A stretch of 20,665 nt of DNA from Bdellovibrionaceae bacterium UBA5009 (GTDB taxonomy: Bacteria; Bdellovibrionota; Bdellovibrionia; Bdellovibrionales; Bdellovibrionaceae): the NCBI GenBank assembly GCA_002396665.1, contig DGYJ01000020.1, positions 10,658-31,322 of the forward strand. The letters are read 5' to 3'. This document shows, in pieces, positions 20,219-20,665 of the stretch. A model generated the notes under the pieces. It made no database searches, was not told where the DNA came from, and saw only the letters and a program-made list of their open reading frames with translations. The position numbers and the translations under genes were made by a program. The first letter of the stretch is position 1; every line of letters begins with the position of its first letter.

Positions 20219-20665
20219 ATGCCTTATAAAATTTTAGTCGTTGATAATGATCCAGCTGACCTGGAATGCACGCGCCTAATTCTAGAAACCGAACCAGATT
20301 TTCAGGTGACTGGCTTTTTAGACTCGGATGCTGCCGTTAACTCTGTGAAACAATATCCACACCAGTTCGCAGCCATTTTGTTAGATTACCGAATGCCAAA
20401 AGATGGGATTCAAGTCGCTCAAGAAATGTTGGTCGTGAATCCGCATCTGGTTATCGCCTTAAACTCTGCAGATGATTCGCGTGAACTCTTAAAAAAGTGT
20501 ATGTTCATCGGGATTAAGGATTTTATTGAAAAAAAACAAGACGAAGAAACAGTTCGCGGAATCGTTCGCTCACTTTGCCAAAGATGGGAAGAAAATTCGG
20601 AAATTTTCGAAGAAGAGAATAATAATGATGATAAAAACCAAGAACTCATTGAATCCATTGGCTTG
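20219..20665 (+). CDS. Response regulator receiver-domain protein (partial, 3' end outside window)
   Basis: The first 149 codons are visible. Residues 1-120 form a CheY-like receiver: acidic pocket D9 and D11 (VVDNDPAD), phospho-acceptor D56 (ILLDYRMPKDG), switch residue S83 (ALNSAD, Ser in place of the common Thr) and K105 (DFIEKK). An acidic Asn/Glu-rich linker follows (about 128-143), after which a second domain presumably begins (QELIESIGL). The output domain is outside the window. ATG codons at 20216 and 20219 are both possible; the second has better spacing from GGGGG. Confidence 0.88.
   Translation, partial: MPYKILVVDNDPADLECTRLILETEPDFQVTGFLDSDAAVNSVKQYPHQFAAILLDYRMPKDGIQVAQEMLVVNPHLVIALNSADDSRELLKKCMFIGIKDFIEKKQDEETVRGIVRSLCQRWEENSEIFEEENNNDDKNQELIESIGL

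Noticed and set aside
1..20665. CRISPR array, insertion sequence or prophage structural genes
   Set aside because: No regularly spaced 25-40 base repeats, transposase or phage capsid/tail proteins were seen in any frame. The only arrays are the two short heptamer sets.

Overview
The window looks like chromosomal DNA from a Gram-negative, AT-rich bacterium (roughly 38-42% GC by eye) with many genes for small signal-peptide proteins, Sec-exported proteins of unknown function, lipoproteins and XRE-type regulators. That style, plus a DUF2799-like lipoprotein and very large exported proteins with no recognisable domain, fits Bdellovibrio-like predatory bacteria (Bdellovibrionota). This assignment is inference; no marker gene in the window proves it.

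Layout. (1) 1-1390: the tail of an unknown gene, tRNA-Cys, a leader with three phased direct repeats, a double-HTH XRE regulator, and a tiny exported protein that overlaps its end. (2) 1391-3864: a LysR regulator divergent from an operon of three exported proteins (small two-Cys protein, 2H-phosphoesterase-like, HbpS/GlcG-like). (3) 3884-8692, all on the minus strand: from upstream to downstream, a HigB/HigA-type toxin-antitoxin pair with a 40-bp palindromic operator, a methyltransferase, a YciB/IspZ-like membrane protein, an alpha/alpha-toroid (squalene-cyclase/prenyltransferase-like) protein, two GNAT acetyltransferases and a Rob-type AraC regulator. Tight junctions make at least four of these (6791-7396, 5873-6784, 5397-5876, 4868-5395) one operon. 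(4) 9031-9790: a PIN-domain toxin cassette whose toxin frame is broken by a -1 shift near a slippery heptamer. (5) 9994-11247: a charged heptad-repeat exported protein and a DUF2799-like lipoprotein. (6) 11364-12161: tRNA-His with a good promoter, a second set of three 11-bp-phased direct repeats, a single-span small membrane protein and an XRE regulator. (7) 12219-16408: a TetR regulator divergent from an operon of three exported proteins, one of 899 residues, across a symmetrical promoter/operator. (8) 16528-19582: two large exported proteins in tandem. The first has weak N-acyltransferase (GNAT/FeeM-like) signatures; the second carries an R-S-E-type ADP-ribosyltransferase signature at its C-terminus. 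(9) 19583-20218: non-coding, with a decayed minus-strand gene. (10) 20219-end: start of a response-regulator gene that runs off the window.

The most novel part is 12219-19582: TetR, three exported proteins on one side and two exported proteins on the other, including a candidate secreted ADP-ribosyltransferase. A degenerate copy of the TetR operator lies before the second pair, so all six genes may be one regulon for an envelope or effector function. The other notable signals are regulatory: two unrelated heptamers, each repeated three times at exactly 11 bp downstream of a tRNA and upstream of an XRE gene, and a toxin-antitoxin palindrome whose single mismatch falls in the -35 box.
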